Below, piece by piece: positions 1 through 8,444 of a stretch of DNA of 22,510 bases. The stretch lies in contig JBFHES010000041.1 of NCBI GenBank assembly GCA_041584015.1, positions 1-22,510 of the forward strand, in the 5' to 3' direction. A program made the position numbers and the translations under genes. The DNA comes from JBFHES01 sp041584015. Its GTDB lineage: Bacteria; Bacteroidota; Bacteroidia; Bacteroidales; M50B96. The notes below the pieces were generated by a model. That model made no database searches and was not told the origin of the DNA. It saw nothing but the letters and a program-made list of their open reading frames with translations. Numbering within the stretch: the first letter of the stretch is position 1; each line of letters opens with the position of its first letter.

Positions 1-1052
1 CCATAATTATAAATCTCAACAAATCGAGCAGTTATATTATTCGAAGGATCCGCAACCTCGGTTATCATCAGTTTAGGGTGTGCATCTGTTGTTGCTGATG
101 CCGTTGGAACAGTTGCATCAGTTTTATAATTAACAGAACTGGCAACACCGGCATAAGCATAAACTTTAAAATAATAGATGGTTGACACCTTTAGCCCTGT
201 ATTCCAACTATAGGAGCCGGTACCATGAGCAACTTTTACTTGTCCAATATCATCACTCAAATCAACATCACCCATCTGAACCACACCATCAACAGGATCT
301 GTAAATGTGCCACTCGTGTTAATCATAACAAAAAACCCGGTTGCAGCTATTGCACCATCATTATCTGCCCACGTAATAGTGATCTGCGAATTAGAATTGG
401 CTATTGCATTAAAAAGGGTTGGATGGTTGCTAGGCTCCGTTGCAAGGTTTATTGTAAAAGCACTCGTGGAAAAAGGCAACACAGAACTTGAACTTAGTGT
501 CCAGTTAGCCGAATTATTTATTGACGACATCAAAGCCATTGCGGTTCCGGCTCTTGTCCCATTATACGTTCCGTTCGCCTGACCAAGAATTAAGGTATTG
601 GAGAATCCATCAGGAAAGGTACCAATAAATGCAGCACTTTCTCCAACCGCATGCAAAAATGTTGTAACCTCGCCTAAGGAGCCTCCTTGATAAGCTAACA
701 GTCCATCTCCACCATTTGCCAGAGTTATACTACCATCAAGTGTTGTAGTGAAATTTACGCTATTAATACCGAAACTAATAACTGTGCCAGCACTTACACC
801 ACCAAGCGGTGCTGTATATAACTCAGTGCCTTCACCTCCTCCAATGGTATAAGTCCCATTCGCCTCTTCATCGGTAAAATAGATTTCTGTGCCTGCGGCC
901 AGATCAACAAAAGTAATAAAGGAGAAATCTTCAGCAGAGGCATCAATACCAATGATTGCCAGCTCACCATCAGACAAGGAAGTTTGCCCCTTTAAGCTTA
1001 AACTACCCGCAAGCATCAATAATAAGCTAAATAGTAAAAATAGTTGTTTCAT
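1..1052 (-). CDS. Exported protein with FN3-like and lamin-tail (LTD) modules, C-terminus cut by window edge
   Basis: An open minus-strand frame of 350 codons runs from an ATG at 1052 off the left edge with no stop. It begins with a Sec signal peptide (MKQLFLLFSLLLMLAGSLSL, then KGQT). Residues 25-200 form a beta-rich domain containing AAGTEIYFTDEEANGTY. I have seen this type in Bacteroidota surface proteins that also carry LTD domains, but its function is not known to me. Residues 208-310 look like a fibronectin type III module (QITITW near the start, YYFKVYAYA near the end). From about residue 325, KLMITEVADPSN followed by RFVEIYN is the typical opening of a lamin-tail domain. The C-terminal half, where a T9SS signal or an enzyme domain might lie, is outside the window. 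A one-mismatch -7 box (GACTTTTG, minus strand, 1102-1095) lies 43 nt upstream of the start. Surface location is inferred from the signal peptide and domain types. Confidence 0.85.
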   Translation of the reverse strand, partial: MKQLFLLFSLLLMLAGSLSLKGQTSLSDGELAIIGIDASAEDFSFITFVDLAAGTEIYFTDEEANGTYTIGGGEGTELYTAPLGGVSAGTVISFGINSVNFTTTLDGSITLANGGDGLLAYQGGSLGEVTTFLHAVGESAAFIGTFPDGFSNTLILGQANGTYNGTRAGTAMALMSSINNSANWTLSSSSVLPFSTSAFTINLATEPSNHPTLFNAIANSNSQITITWADNDGAIAATGFFVMINTSGTFTDPVDGVVQMGDVDLSDDIGQVKVAHGTGSYSWNTGLKVSTIYYFKVYAYAGVASSVNYKTDATVPTASATTDAHPKLMITEVADPSNNITARFVEIYNY

Positions 1053-1388
1053 AATCTAGTATTTTGACGGTTCAATTAATATGCTACGCTTTTTCAAAAG
1101 TCTGATCCATGCAGTTAGTTAAGGTACAGTAAGGCTTATAACTATAATAATCAACCTGATTGGCGTTTACAAAAAACAATAAATTACAGTGAACCTTAGC
1201 TATTTTGCAAGTTAGCTCAAGTTAAAGCTATTTTTCTGATTAGGCAAAACTTTATCACGTTTAACCAGATCACCATAAGTAATTAATAGTAGAACATTCA
1301 GACCTGACCTACCGGCAGAGCTTAATGTTTTCAATAAAAATTCTAATTTTATACGAAATTGGATTATTAGTATTAAAGAGGTTACATC
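1053..1388. other. Intergenic region between divergent genes
   Basis: 336 nt with no supportable gene. It must hold the divergent promoters of the left surface-protein gene and the acyl-CoA synthetase. The only candidates are weak: GACTTTTG on the minus strand (1102-1095) and TAATTTTA on the plus strand (1344-1351), each one base off TAnnTTTG. An AAAGAGG stretch at 1375-1381 lies 7 nt before the plus-strand ATG and could act as a Shine-Dalgarno sequence, which is uncommon in this phylum. I see no strong hairpin or direct repeat. Confidence 0.5.
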
Positions 1389-3296
1389 ATGAGAACTATT
1401 CCTGAACTATTCGAAGAAGGTGTTAAGAAATTTGGAAACAATCCGTTTCTCTGGGAAAAAAAGACTGATGCATTTGTGAGCTCCAGCTATGCTCAGGTTA
1501 AGGATGAAGTATATCAAATTGCAGCAGGTTTAGCAATTATAGGCTTGAACAAAGGAGAGCGTATAGCTCTTATTTCTGAAGCCCGCAACTATTGGGTAAC
1601 TGGTGAACTTGGCATTCTTTATCAAGCAGCAATTAATGTTCCCCTATCAATAAAACTTGAGGCAGCTGATTTAGAATTCCGCATCAATCATTCTCAATGC
1701 AAAATGGTAATGGTTTCGGCTAGTCAGTTAAAAAAACTCAAGGAAATAAAACACAAATTAGTGAGTGTTGAGAAGTACATACTTTTTGACGAACAGGGTA
1801 CTTATGATGCCGATGAGATTAGTATTCATGAATTAATGAAACTCGGGCGGAATTACCTAAAGGATCATTTAGATGATTTTGGTTATCGCTGGCGAAATAA
1901 CGTTAAAGAAAATACGGATGCGAATATTTGTTACACATCTGGGACAACCGCCGACCCGAAGGGAATTATTCTCACCCATTTAAATTATGTTGCAAATGTG
2001 GAGCAGGCCGAAAGTTTAATGACCATTCCACCACATTACAGAACGCTTATTCTTTTGGCCCTTGATCACTCATTTGCGCATACCGCAGGTATATTTACGT
2101 TTATGAAAATGGGCGCAAGCCTGGGATTCGTGCAGGTAGGTAAAACCGCCAACGAAACATTAAAGAACATTCCGATAAATATAAAGGAGTTTAAACCACA
2201 TTTAATGATGAGTGTTCCGGCTGTGGCAAAAAATTTTAAAAAGAATATAGAAAAGGGAATACGCGATAAAGGTCCAAAAGTAGAGAAGCTATTTAACAAA
2301 GCACTTAAGCTTGCATACGAATACAATGGCACAGGATGGGATAAAGGTAAAGGAATGAAAATTTTAAAAAAACCTGTATTATGGCTTTACGACAAAATTC
2401 TATTCAGCAAGATTAGAGAAGGCTTTGGCGGAAATCTGGAATTCTTCATCGGTGGCGGTGCTCTGCTTGATATTGAGATTCAACGCTTCTTTTATGCGAT
2501 AGGCATGCCCATGTTTCAAGGTTATGGATTATCAGAAGCAGCTCCCGTAATTTCCTCAAATGCCAAACACAAGCATAAAATGGGCTCATCAGGTTTTCTT
2601 GCTCAAAATCTGGAGCTAAAAATATGTGATGATGATGGAGTTGAGCTTCCAAACGAAGCACACGGAGAAATTGTGGTAAAAGGAGAAAACATTATGAAAG
2701 GCTATTGGCAAAACGAAAGCGCCACAGCCGAGGCCTTAAAAAACGGATGGCTACACACAGGCGATATGGGCTATATGGATAAGGACGGATTCCTATACGT
2801 ATTGGGTAGATTTAAGAGCTTACTTATTGGCCATGATGGTGAGAAATACAGCCCCGAAGGAATAGAAGAAACCTTACCCGAGCATTCGTCAATAATAGAA
2901 CAATGTCTGCTACATAACAATCAGGATGCCTATACGGTTGGGCTTATTTTCCCCAACACTGAAGGGATTAAGCGAGAAATTAAAAACAAAGGTCTTGACC
3001 TAAAAAGCGAGCAGGCTATCACTATGTGCATTCAACTGTTACAGGAAGAAATAAATAAATACAAAAAAGGCATGCAGTACGAAGGACTGTTTCCGGAACG
3101 GTGGCTACCATCAACCTTTGCGATATTGCCTGAAGGGTTTACAGAGCAAAATGGTATGCTCAATAGTATGTTTAAAACGGTACGCAAAAATATTGATGCC
3201 CGCTATCCTGAAAAATTTGAGATGCTGTACACCAGCGAAGGAAAGAACCCAGACAACCCGATAAATAGAGCTGTTATGGAAAAACTACTTTCATAA
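1389..3296 (+). CDS. Long-chain fatty acid--CoA ligase (AMP-binding, ANL superfamily)
   Basis: This 635-residue enzyme activates fatty acids in two steps, acyl-adenylate then acyl-CoA, probably at the inner face of the membrane. The ANL core motifs are in order: the phosphate-binding loop YTSGTTADPKG at residues 182-192, the GYGLSEAAP adenine/acyl motif near 378, HTGDMGYMDKDG near 454, and the hinge GRFKSLLIGHDGEKYSPEGIEE near 472. A C-terminal lysine in NSMFKTVRKN sits where the adenylation lysine normally lies. Length and the insertions around 290-340 fit the FadD15-like long-chain class found across Bacteroidota rather than short acetyl-CoA synthetases. AAAGAGG 7 nt upstream supports the ATG. 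The next gene starts 141 nt later behind its own -7 box, so this is probably a single-gene transcript. The chain-length preference cannot be read from the sequence. Confidence 0.93.
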   Translation: MRTIPELFEEGVKKFGNNPFLWEKKTDAFVSSSYAQVKDEVYQIAAGLAIIGLNKGERIALISEARNYWVTGELGILYQAAINVPLSIKLEAADLEFRINHSQCKMVMVSASQLKKLKEIKHKLVSVEKYILFDEQGTYDADEISIHELMKLGRNYLKDHLDDFGYRWRNNVKENTDANICYTSGTTADPKGIILTHLNYVANVEQAESLMTIPPHYRTLILLALDHSFAHTAGIFTFMKMGASLGFVQVGKTANETLKNIPINIKEFKPHLMMSVPAVAKNFKKNIEKGIRDKGPKVEKLFNKALKLAYEYNGTGWDKGKGMKILKKPVLWLYDKILFSKIREGFGGNLEFFIGGGALLDIEIQRFFYAIGMPMFQGYGLSEAAPVISSNAKHKHKMGSSGFLAQNLELKICDDDGVELPNEAHGEIVVKGENIMKGYWQNESATAEALKNGWLHTGDMGYMDKDGFLYVLGRFKSLLIGHDGEKYSPEGIEETLPEHSSIIEQCLLHNNQDAYTVGLIFPNTEGIKREIKNKGLDLKSEQAITMCIQLLQEEINKYKKGMQYEGLFPERWLPSTFAILPEGFTEQNGMLNSMFKTVRKNIDARYPEKFEMLYTSEGKNPDNPINRAVMEKLLS

Positions 3297-3404
3297 TCGT
3301 AGCATCGACATACCAAAAGGAAAGGCAAACAGAGACTTCTCACTAGTTTAATATTGGGAATTGATAGAATAGTAAAATACATGCATAGCTCTTGATATTA
3401 ATGC

Positions 3405-3412
3405 TACTTTTG
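3405..3412 (+). promoter_or_regulatory. Bacteroidota -7 promoter element (TACTTTTG)
   Basis: TACTTTTG matches TAnnTTTG exactly and lies 25 nt before the ATG of the TraB/GumN gene, giving a short leader. No TTG (-33) is present at 19-21 nt spacing, so this is a half-promoter match. Confidence 0.5.
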
Positions 3413-3437
3413 TGGCTTAACACACAAAACAGCAATA

Positions 3438-4292
3438 ATGAAAGCCCTATTTATCGTAGCATTAACATTAATCTCGAGCTGGGCTTTTACCCAGGAAAAA
3501 TCATCACTGCTTTGGGAAGTTAGCAAAGATGGTATTGAACAACCATCATACCTCTTTGGTACAATTCATATGATTGCGAAGAAAGATTTCTTTTTCACTG
3601 ATGTGATGCGAGATAAGTTCAACTCTTGTGACAAATTGGTGCTTGAAATCGATATGAGTACGCTAAGCCTAAAACAACAAATCGAGATTGGAAAAAAAGC
3701 CATCCTCAATAATGGGCAAACGCTGCAATCATTAATGGGTGATTCTGCTTATCATGCATTTTTTTCGTATGTAATTGACAGCTTAAATATTAAGGAAAAG
3801 AAAACACGTAAATATAATCGCTTGAAGCCTTTCTATATAACCGGACTTTTGCTGAAGGATTATGTAGGCAAAATAAGATCATATGAAACACAATTAACCA
3901 AGTACTCCAAAAAACAAAAAATGGAACTGGGTGCCTTGGAAACTATTGCTTTTCAAATGAGTCTTGTTGATGAACTGTCACTTAAAGATCAAGCAGAGTT
4001 ATTCCTGGATGCTAAGTCTGTTAAAGAATTTGACGATTTAGTTCAGATGTACATCCATCAGGATCTTAATGCAATGTATGAATCTTCAAACGAATCATAT
4101 GATAGTGAGCAATACAATTTTTTCGTTGAGTCATTCATTAATAAGAGAAATAATAACTGGATTCCGCTCATTGAAGATCTCGTTAAAACACAAGCAACTT
4201 TCATCGCTGTTGGCGCTCTTCATTTACCAGGAGAAAAGGGTGTAATTGCATTATTAAGGAGCCAGGGTTATACAGTAACACCCGTTTTATAA
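3438..4292 (+). CDS. TraB/GumN family protein (putative exported metalloprotease-like)
   Basis: A 284-residue protein with an N-terminal signal peptide (MKALFIVALTLISSWAFT, cleavage probably just after residue 18). The TraB/GumN (Tiki-like) fold is indicated by GTIH at residues 41-44 near the N-terminus, a conserved acidic stretch LVLEID about 30 residues later, and GALHLPGEKG at 259-268 followed by LLRSQGYTV at the C-terminus. The paired GxxH and G-x-x-H motifs are the proposed metal and active-site residues of the family. Length is typical for the bacterial form. The family is linked to proteolysis through the eukaryotic Tiki proteins, but bacterial members have no settled substrate. It is probably periplasmic or outer-membrane associated. 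Neither neighbour suggests a partner, and no clear terminator follows. Confidence 0.88.
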   Translation: MKALFIVALTLISSWAFTQEKSSLLWEVSKDGIEQPSYLFGTIHMIAKKDFFFTDVMRDKFNSCDKLVLEIDMSTLSLKQQIEIGKKAILNNGQTLQSLMGDSAYHAFFSYVIDSLNIKEKKTRKYNRLKPFYITGLLLKDYVGKIRSYETQLTKYSKKQKMELGALETIAFQMSLVDELSLKDQAELFLDAKSVKEFDDLVQMYIHQDLNAMYESSNESYDSEQYNFFVESFINKRNNNWIPLIEDLVKTQATFIAVGALHLPGEKGVIALLRSQGYTVTPVL

Positions 4293-4461
4293 ATTCATTC
4301 AGCAAATAACAATCCAGTCGAATTCCTGTTTCATATCTTAAAATCGTTCTCACAAACTTCTGAAGGATGAGTTGAAGCAAATGGTAAATATTTTATTATA
4401 AACTTTCAGTGAAAAAACTTTGTTAATTATGGAGCTGTATTGTTAAAAAAACAACCAAAAC

Positions 4462-4475
4462 AGACCAATTGGTCT
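4462..4475. promoter_or_regulatory. Perfect 14-bp palindrome, possible operator
   Basis: AGACCAATTGGTCT is its own reverse complement. It lies about 110 nt upstream of the inferred transcription start of the protease pair. A 14-bp dyad of this form is typical of operators for dimeric regulators such as the TetR family. It is too tight to form an RNA hairpin with a sensible loop, so DNA binding is the more likely role. No regulator gene is nearby. The assignment is inference. Confidence 0.35.
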
Positions 4476-4544
4476 AGAATAGCTAAACTTATTTTAACCA
4501 ATTATTTATAGTACTGGTGAAATTGTCAAAATCTTGTTAAGAGA

Positions 4545-4575
4545 TTGTCTTTTACTTAACAAATACCAATATTTG
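4545..4575 (+). promoter_or_regulatory. Candidate promoter for the C25 protease pair (TTG-N20-AATATTTG)
   Basis: TTG at 4545-4547 is followed after 20 nt by AATATTTG at 4568-4575. The spacing matches the Bacteroidota -33/-7 arrangement and the -7 box has one mismatch to TAnnTTTG. The inferred start near 4582 leaves a leader of about 29 nt before the ATG at 4611. Confidence 0.4.
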
Positions 4576-4610
4576 TAGAACATTTAGGTTAAGGGATTAA
4601 ATATATTAAA

Positions 4611-7600
4611 ATGAAAAAACTATCCACACTAGTTGCAATAATTCTTATTGCGTGTACCTCAGCATTTGCAATCTGGCATAAAGATGTAAAGTTCCAGGAA
4701 AGCAGTACCACTTTTAAACTTTTAAAGAGTAATGATACTGAGCTAGATCTTTTTGCATCAATTGCAAAAGCCGACTTTTTTGAAACGACAAGCAAAGGAG
4801 GCAACTTTATAAAAATGACCATACCTGGTTTTAACACAACTAAAACTGTTGGCTCACCAGAGTTACCTGTTTATTCAAGACTAATTGAGATCCCGCACGG
4901 AGCTAACATTTCCATAAACATTATATCCAAAGACGTACAAAGGTTCAAGTTAAACGAAGAAGGTTTTCCTTATCAACTTTTTCCGTTTCAACCATCTGTT
5001 TCAAAAAGCGATGATGTTGCATTTTTACCATTTCACATAAACAACGATGTTTATGGTCAAAATGCAATGCTTGGAAATGATATGGTCACTATTGATGACC
5101 TTGGTATGATGAGAGGTGTTCGAATGGGACGTCTTAACATCAACCACTTTAAATATAACCCTGTTTTAAACGAACTTGAAGTATATAACAACATAGAGGT
5201 TGAAATTACTTTTGACAATGCTAATCTGGCTAAAACCAATGCAGATAAACAAAAGTATTATTCACCAATTTTCGACAATTCATTTTCGAAACTGATAAAT
5301 TTCAAAGCAGTAAATAGCAAGGAGCTAATAACTATTGAGCCGGTTAAATATGTGATCATCTCCGATCGTATGTTTGAAACTCCATTAGTTGAATTTGCTA
5401 ACTGGAAGAGAAAGAAAGGTTTTAATGTAATTACTGCTTTTACAGACGAAGCTGCAGTTGGAAATACAACAACATCAATTAAAAATTATCTGGAGACAAT
5501 GTACAATGCCGCTACAATTGGCGATCCTGCTCCCAGCTTTGTATTATTGGTTGGCGACATCCAACAAGTACCTTCATTTAGTGGTACATCAGGAAGTCAT
5601 GTTTCAGACTTATATTACTTCACCTATGATGGTGCTAATGATATTTACCCAGAACTTTACTACGGTAGATTCTCAGCAACCAATATTGAGGAATTACAAC
5701 CACAAATTGATAAAACACTTGAATACGAGCAATACCTAATGCCAGACCCAAGCTTTCTGGATGAAGTAGTTTTGGTTGCCGGCGTTGATGCAAGCTTTGC
5801 ACCTACTCATGGAAATGGACAGATTAACTATGGAACAGACAACTATTTTAATGCAGCTCACGGTCTATCTTTACATACATATCTATACCCTGCTTCAGGC
5901 AGCAGCGCTTCTCAAATAAGAAGTGATATTGGCAGCGGTGCCTCGTTTGCTAATTATACGGCTCATTGTGGTTCAAACGGTTGGTCCGATCCTTCATTCA
6001 ATACCGGACATATTGCTGCCATGCAAAATGCAAATGAGTATCCGTTAATGATAGGAAACTGCTGTTTATCGGTAAAGTTCGATGATTCTGAGTGTTTTGG
6101 TGAAGCTTTACTAAGAGCAGAGAACAAAGGTGCACTTGGTTATATTGGCGGTTCAAACAGCACATACTGGGACGAAGATTACTGGTGGGGTGTTGGAGCT
6201 GGAACAGTTACAGTGAATCCTACATATGCTCAAATGGGGCTAGGTGCTTTCGACGGAATGTTTCATGAAAATGGTGAAGCACTTGCAGATTGGTACGTAA
6301 CAAACGGTCAGATTTATCAGGCGGGTAACCTTGCAGTTACTGAAGCTGGTGGATCAGAGACCTACTACTGGGAGATTTACCACCTAATGGGCGATCCATC
6401 TGTTTCAATATACATGGGAGTTCCAAACGCATTAGTTGCAAATCATCTAAATGCAATTCCTGTTGGATCTTCATCTATTACCGTTACCACGGAAGAGCAT
6501 GCTTATGTAGCTCTTTCGGTTAACAATGAATTAATCGCCGCAAAAATGGCTGATGCTTCTGGAATGGCTGTTATTAACTTCCCCGCTCTTACAACTGTTG
6601 GATCTATTGATATTGTTGCTACAAAGCAAGATCGTGCTCCTTACATCAGCACCATTAGTGTGATTTCATCAAATGCACCTTTCGTGGTATGTTCTTCTTA
6701 CGAAATTGATGACTCTAACGGGAACAACAATACCTACTCTGATTACTCTGAGAACATTCTACTAAATGTTTCACTTAATAATTTAGGATTGATTGATGCC
6801 AACGATGTATATGCTGTTATATCAACCAATGACACATCAATTACAATTTTAAATGATAGCGTGGTTGGTGGTTTCATTGCAAATTCATCAACTATTGTTT
6901 TAAATAGCGCCTTCGAATTGCAAGTTGGTGATTATATCGAAGATGAACATCAGGTTCTTTTTGATATTGCAATTACCGATGCGAATGGCACAACATGGAT
7001 GTCGAATATCTCTATGCCAATTTATGCTCCAAAACTAAACATTGAAAACATAAGTTTCGATGATGCAGTCGGAGGAAACGGTAACGGTAGATTAGATCCG
7101 GGTGAAGTGGTGAACATAACTTTCGATGCATTAAACGAAGGACATTGTCCGGCCAGCAGTACCATAGCAGCTTTAACAACAGCAAGTCCATTTATTCAGG
7201 TGGTTGGTAATCCTGTAGTGATTGCAGCATTGGATGTAAATACACCGGAGACAGTACATGCAACGATAGTAATTGATCCAAACATTCCATTAATGACAGT
7301 GGTTGAATTAGACTTTAACCTAGCTGCGGGGTATTATACCGCATCAAAAAGCAAAGAGCAAAATGTAGGTCAAATTGCGGAAGATTGGGAGTCTGAAACA
7401 TTTACAACTTACGACTGGGATAACACAGGAGCTAATCCATGGGTTATTACTTCAGCCACACAAGTTGATGGAATTTATTCAGCCGCATCAGCAGATATAG
7501 GTGATAGCGAAACTTCTGAGCTGGAAATCTCAGTAAATGTTGCTACCGCAGATACCATTTCATTTTATTTCAAAGTTAGTTGTGAAGAACAAGGTTGGAG

Positions 7601-8369
7601 TTTTTACGACTTCCTCGAATTTAAGATCGACAATTCATCCAAAGGAAAATGGGCCGGAGAAGTTGCCTGGAATAAAGTATCATACCCAATTAGTGCAGGT
7701 CAGCATACTTTAAAATGGATTTACGAAAAAGACAGCTATCAAATAGGTGGAGAAGATAAGGCATGGATTGACCAGATTATTTTTCCAAATATAGGTTCAG
7801 CATCGCAAAACACACCTCCTACTATCGATACCCAAGCAGATACCTTAACTGAGAAATACGAAGTATACACCTACATTGTTGGCGCTACCGACCTCGATGG
7901 GGATAACATCACTTTAACATGTATTCAGAAACCAGATTTCCTAACCTTCACCGATGATGGTTTAGGTGCGGGAACTTTAACAGGAACACCTGCATCAACA
8001 GATGATGGCGTTTACCCGGTTATTATTTCAGCTTTCGACGGAACTTCTTACTCACCTCAATATTACGACTTACATGTTGTAGCTCCTTCATACATTTCTG
8101 AGTTTGATCAGCAAATTGCGGTTGACGTATATCCAAACCCAGTTGTTGAGAACGCCGAAGTTCAGATCCAAATCTCAGAAGCTTCTTCAATTTCTATGAA
8201 ACTGGTAAATGTACTTGGAGAAGAATTACAAACAATTTCTTTAAATGAAATGGTTCCGGCGGGTCTTACAACAAAAAAGATAGACATGAAGAACTTTGAA
8301 AGTGGTGTTTATTTTATTCATATGAACATTAATAGTACTAAACACGTAGTACAAATTGTAAAGAATTAA
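4611..8369 (+). CDS. Kgp-like (lysine-gingipain-type) C25 cysteine protease with T9SS sorting domain
   Basis: A 1252-residue secreted protease. Modules in order: signal peptide 1-20 (cleavage after AFA); C25 propeptide about 21-240 (GSPELPVYSRLIEIP at 81-95 is characteristic); catalytic domain about 245-600; gingipain-type Ig domain about 605-685; two Ca-loop-bearing beta modules 690-915 (DDSNGNNN at 700 and GNGNGRLDPGE at 822-832); a MAM/cleaved-adhesin-like jelly roll 922-1060; a putative-Ig (He_PIG-like) domain 1067-1158; and a type A Por sorting domain 1166-1252 (VDVYPNPV, VLGEELQ, GVYFIHM). Catalytic residues align with P. gingivalis Kgp as I remember it: His452 (in NYTAHCG) and Cys485 (in IGNCC), 33 apart as in Kgp H444/C477. 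Thr450, Tyr519, Trp520 and Asp523 (YWDED) match the Kgp lysine pocket T442, Y512, W513, D516, so Lys specificity is inferred. The residue after the catalytic His is Cys instead of Gly. The propeptide junction (175-252) contains no Arg. The second protease starts 75 nt downstream with no promoter seen. Confidence 0.9.
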   Translation: MKKLSTLVAIILIACTSAFAIWHKDVKFQESSTTFKLLKSNDTELDLFASIAKADFFETTSKGGNFIKMTIPGFNTTKTVGSPELPVYSRLIEIPHGANISINIISKDVQRFKLNEEGFPYQLFPFQPSVSKSDDVAFLPFHINNDVYGQNAMLGNDMVTIDDLGMMRGVRMGRLNINHFKYNPVLNELEVYNNIEVEITFDNANLAKTNADKQKYYSPIFDNSFSKLINFKAVNSKELITIEPVKYVIISDRMFETPLVEFANWKRKKGFNVITAFTDEAAVGNTTTSIKNYLETMYNAATIGDPAPSFVLLVGDIQQVPSFSGTSGSHVSDLYYFTYDGANDIYPELYYGRFSATNIEELQPQIDKTLEYEQYLMPDPSFLDEVVLVAGVDASFAPTHGNGQINYGTDNYFNAAHGLSLHTYLYPASGSSASQIRSDIGSGASFANYTAHCGSNGWSDPSFNTGHIAAMQNANEYPLMIGNCCLSVKFDDSECFGEALLRAENKGALGYIGGSNSTYWDEDYWWGVGAGTVTVNPTYAQMGLGAFDGMFHENGEALADWYVTNGQIYQAGNLAVTEAGGSETYYWEIYHLMGDPSVSIYMGVPNALVANHLNAIPVGSSSITVTTEEHAYVALSVNNELIAAKMADASGMAVINFPALTTVGSIDIVATKQDRAPYISTISVISSNAPFVVCSSYEIDDSNGNNNTYSDYSENILLNVSLNNLGLIDANDVYAVISTNDTSITILNDSVVGGFIANSSTIVLNSAFELQVGDYIEDEHQVLFDIAITDANGTTWMSNISMPIYAPKLNIENISFDDAVGGNGNGRLDPGEVVNITFDALNEGHCPASSTIAALTTASPFIQVVGNPVVIAALDVNTPETVHATIVIDPNIPLMTVVELDFNLAAGYYTASKSKEQNVGQIAEDWESETFTTYDWDNTGANPWVITSATQVDGIYSAASADIGDSETSELEISVNVATADTISFYFKVSCEEQGWSFYDFLEFKIDNSSKGKWAGEVAWNKVSYPISAGQHTLKWIYEKDSYQIGGEDKAWIDQIIFPNIGSASQNTPPTIDTQADTLTEKYEVYTYIVGATDLDGDNITLTCIQKPDFLTFTDDGLGAGTLTGTPASTDDGVYPVIISAFDGTSYSPQYYDLHVVAPSYISEFDQQIAVDVYPNPVVENAEVQIQISEASSISMKLVNVLGEELQTISLNEMVPAGLTTKKIDMKNFESGVYFIHMNINSTKHVVQIVKN

Positions 8370-8404
8370 TAGCATTTTAATAGCGTAACAATCCAAAATC
8401 AAAT

Positions 8405-8422
8405 GGTGCAGCATGCTGCACC
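8405..8422 (+). promoter_or_regulatory. Intercistronic hairpin (18-bp perfect palindrome)
   Basis: GGTGCAGCATGCTGCACC reads the same on both strands. In RNA it can form a 7-bp GC-rich stem (8405-8411 with 8416-8422) with a CATG loop. Only TTTA follows, too short a T-tract for a strong terminator. It lies between the two protease genes, so it may be a partial terminator, an attenuator or an mRNA-stability hairpin that sets the ratio of the two products. Confidence 0.55.
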
Positions 8423-8444
8423 TTTATAGTTAAAAACAAATATA

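Larger units (their letters stand above)
4293..4610. other. Intergenic region upstream of the C25 protease pair
   Basis: 318 nt with no gene. It holds a perfect 14-bp palindrome (4462-4475) and a TTG-N20-AATATTTG promoter candidate (4545-4575) for the protease pair. No clear terminator for the TraB/GumN gene is visible. The length and the palindrome suggest this is the regulated promoter region of the proteases. Confidence 0.5.

Noticed and set aside
225..582. Two plus-strand open frames inside the left partial gene.
   Set aside because: They lie opposite a continuous minus-strand frame with signal peptide, FN3 and LTD signatures and have no domain of their own.
4611..4670. A lipobox-like LIAC in the signal peptide of the first protease (Cys15).
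   Set aside because: The following TSAFA gives a normal signal peptidase I site, and T9SS cargo with a Por sorting domain is expected to use it. Lipidation is possible but less likely.
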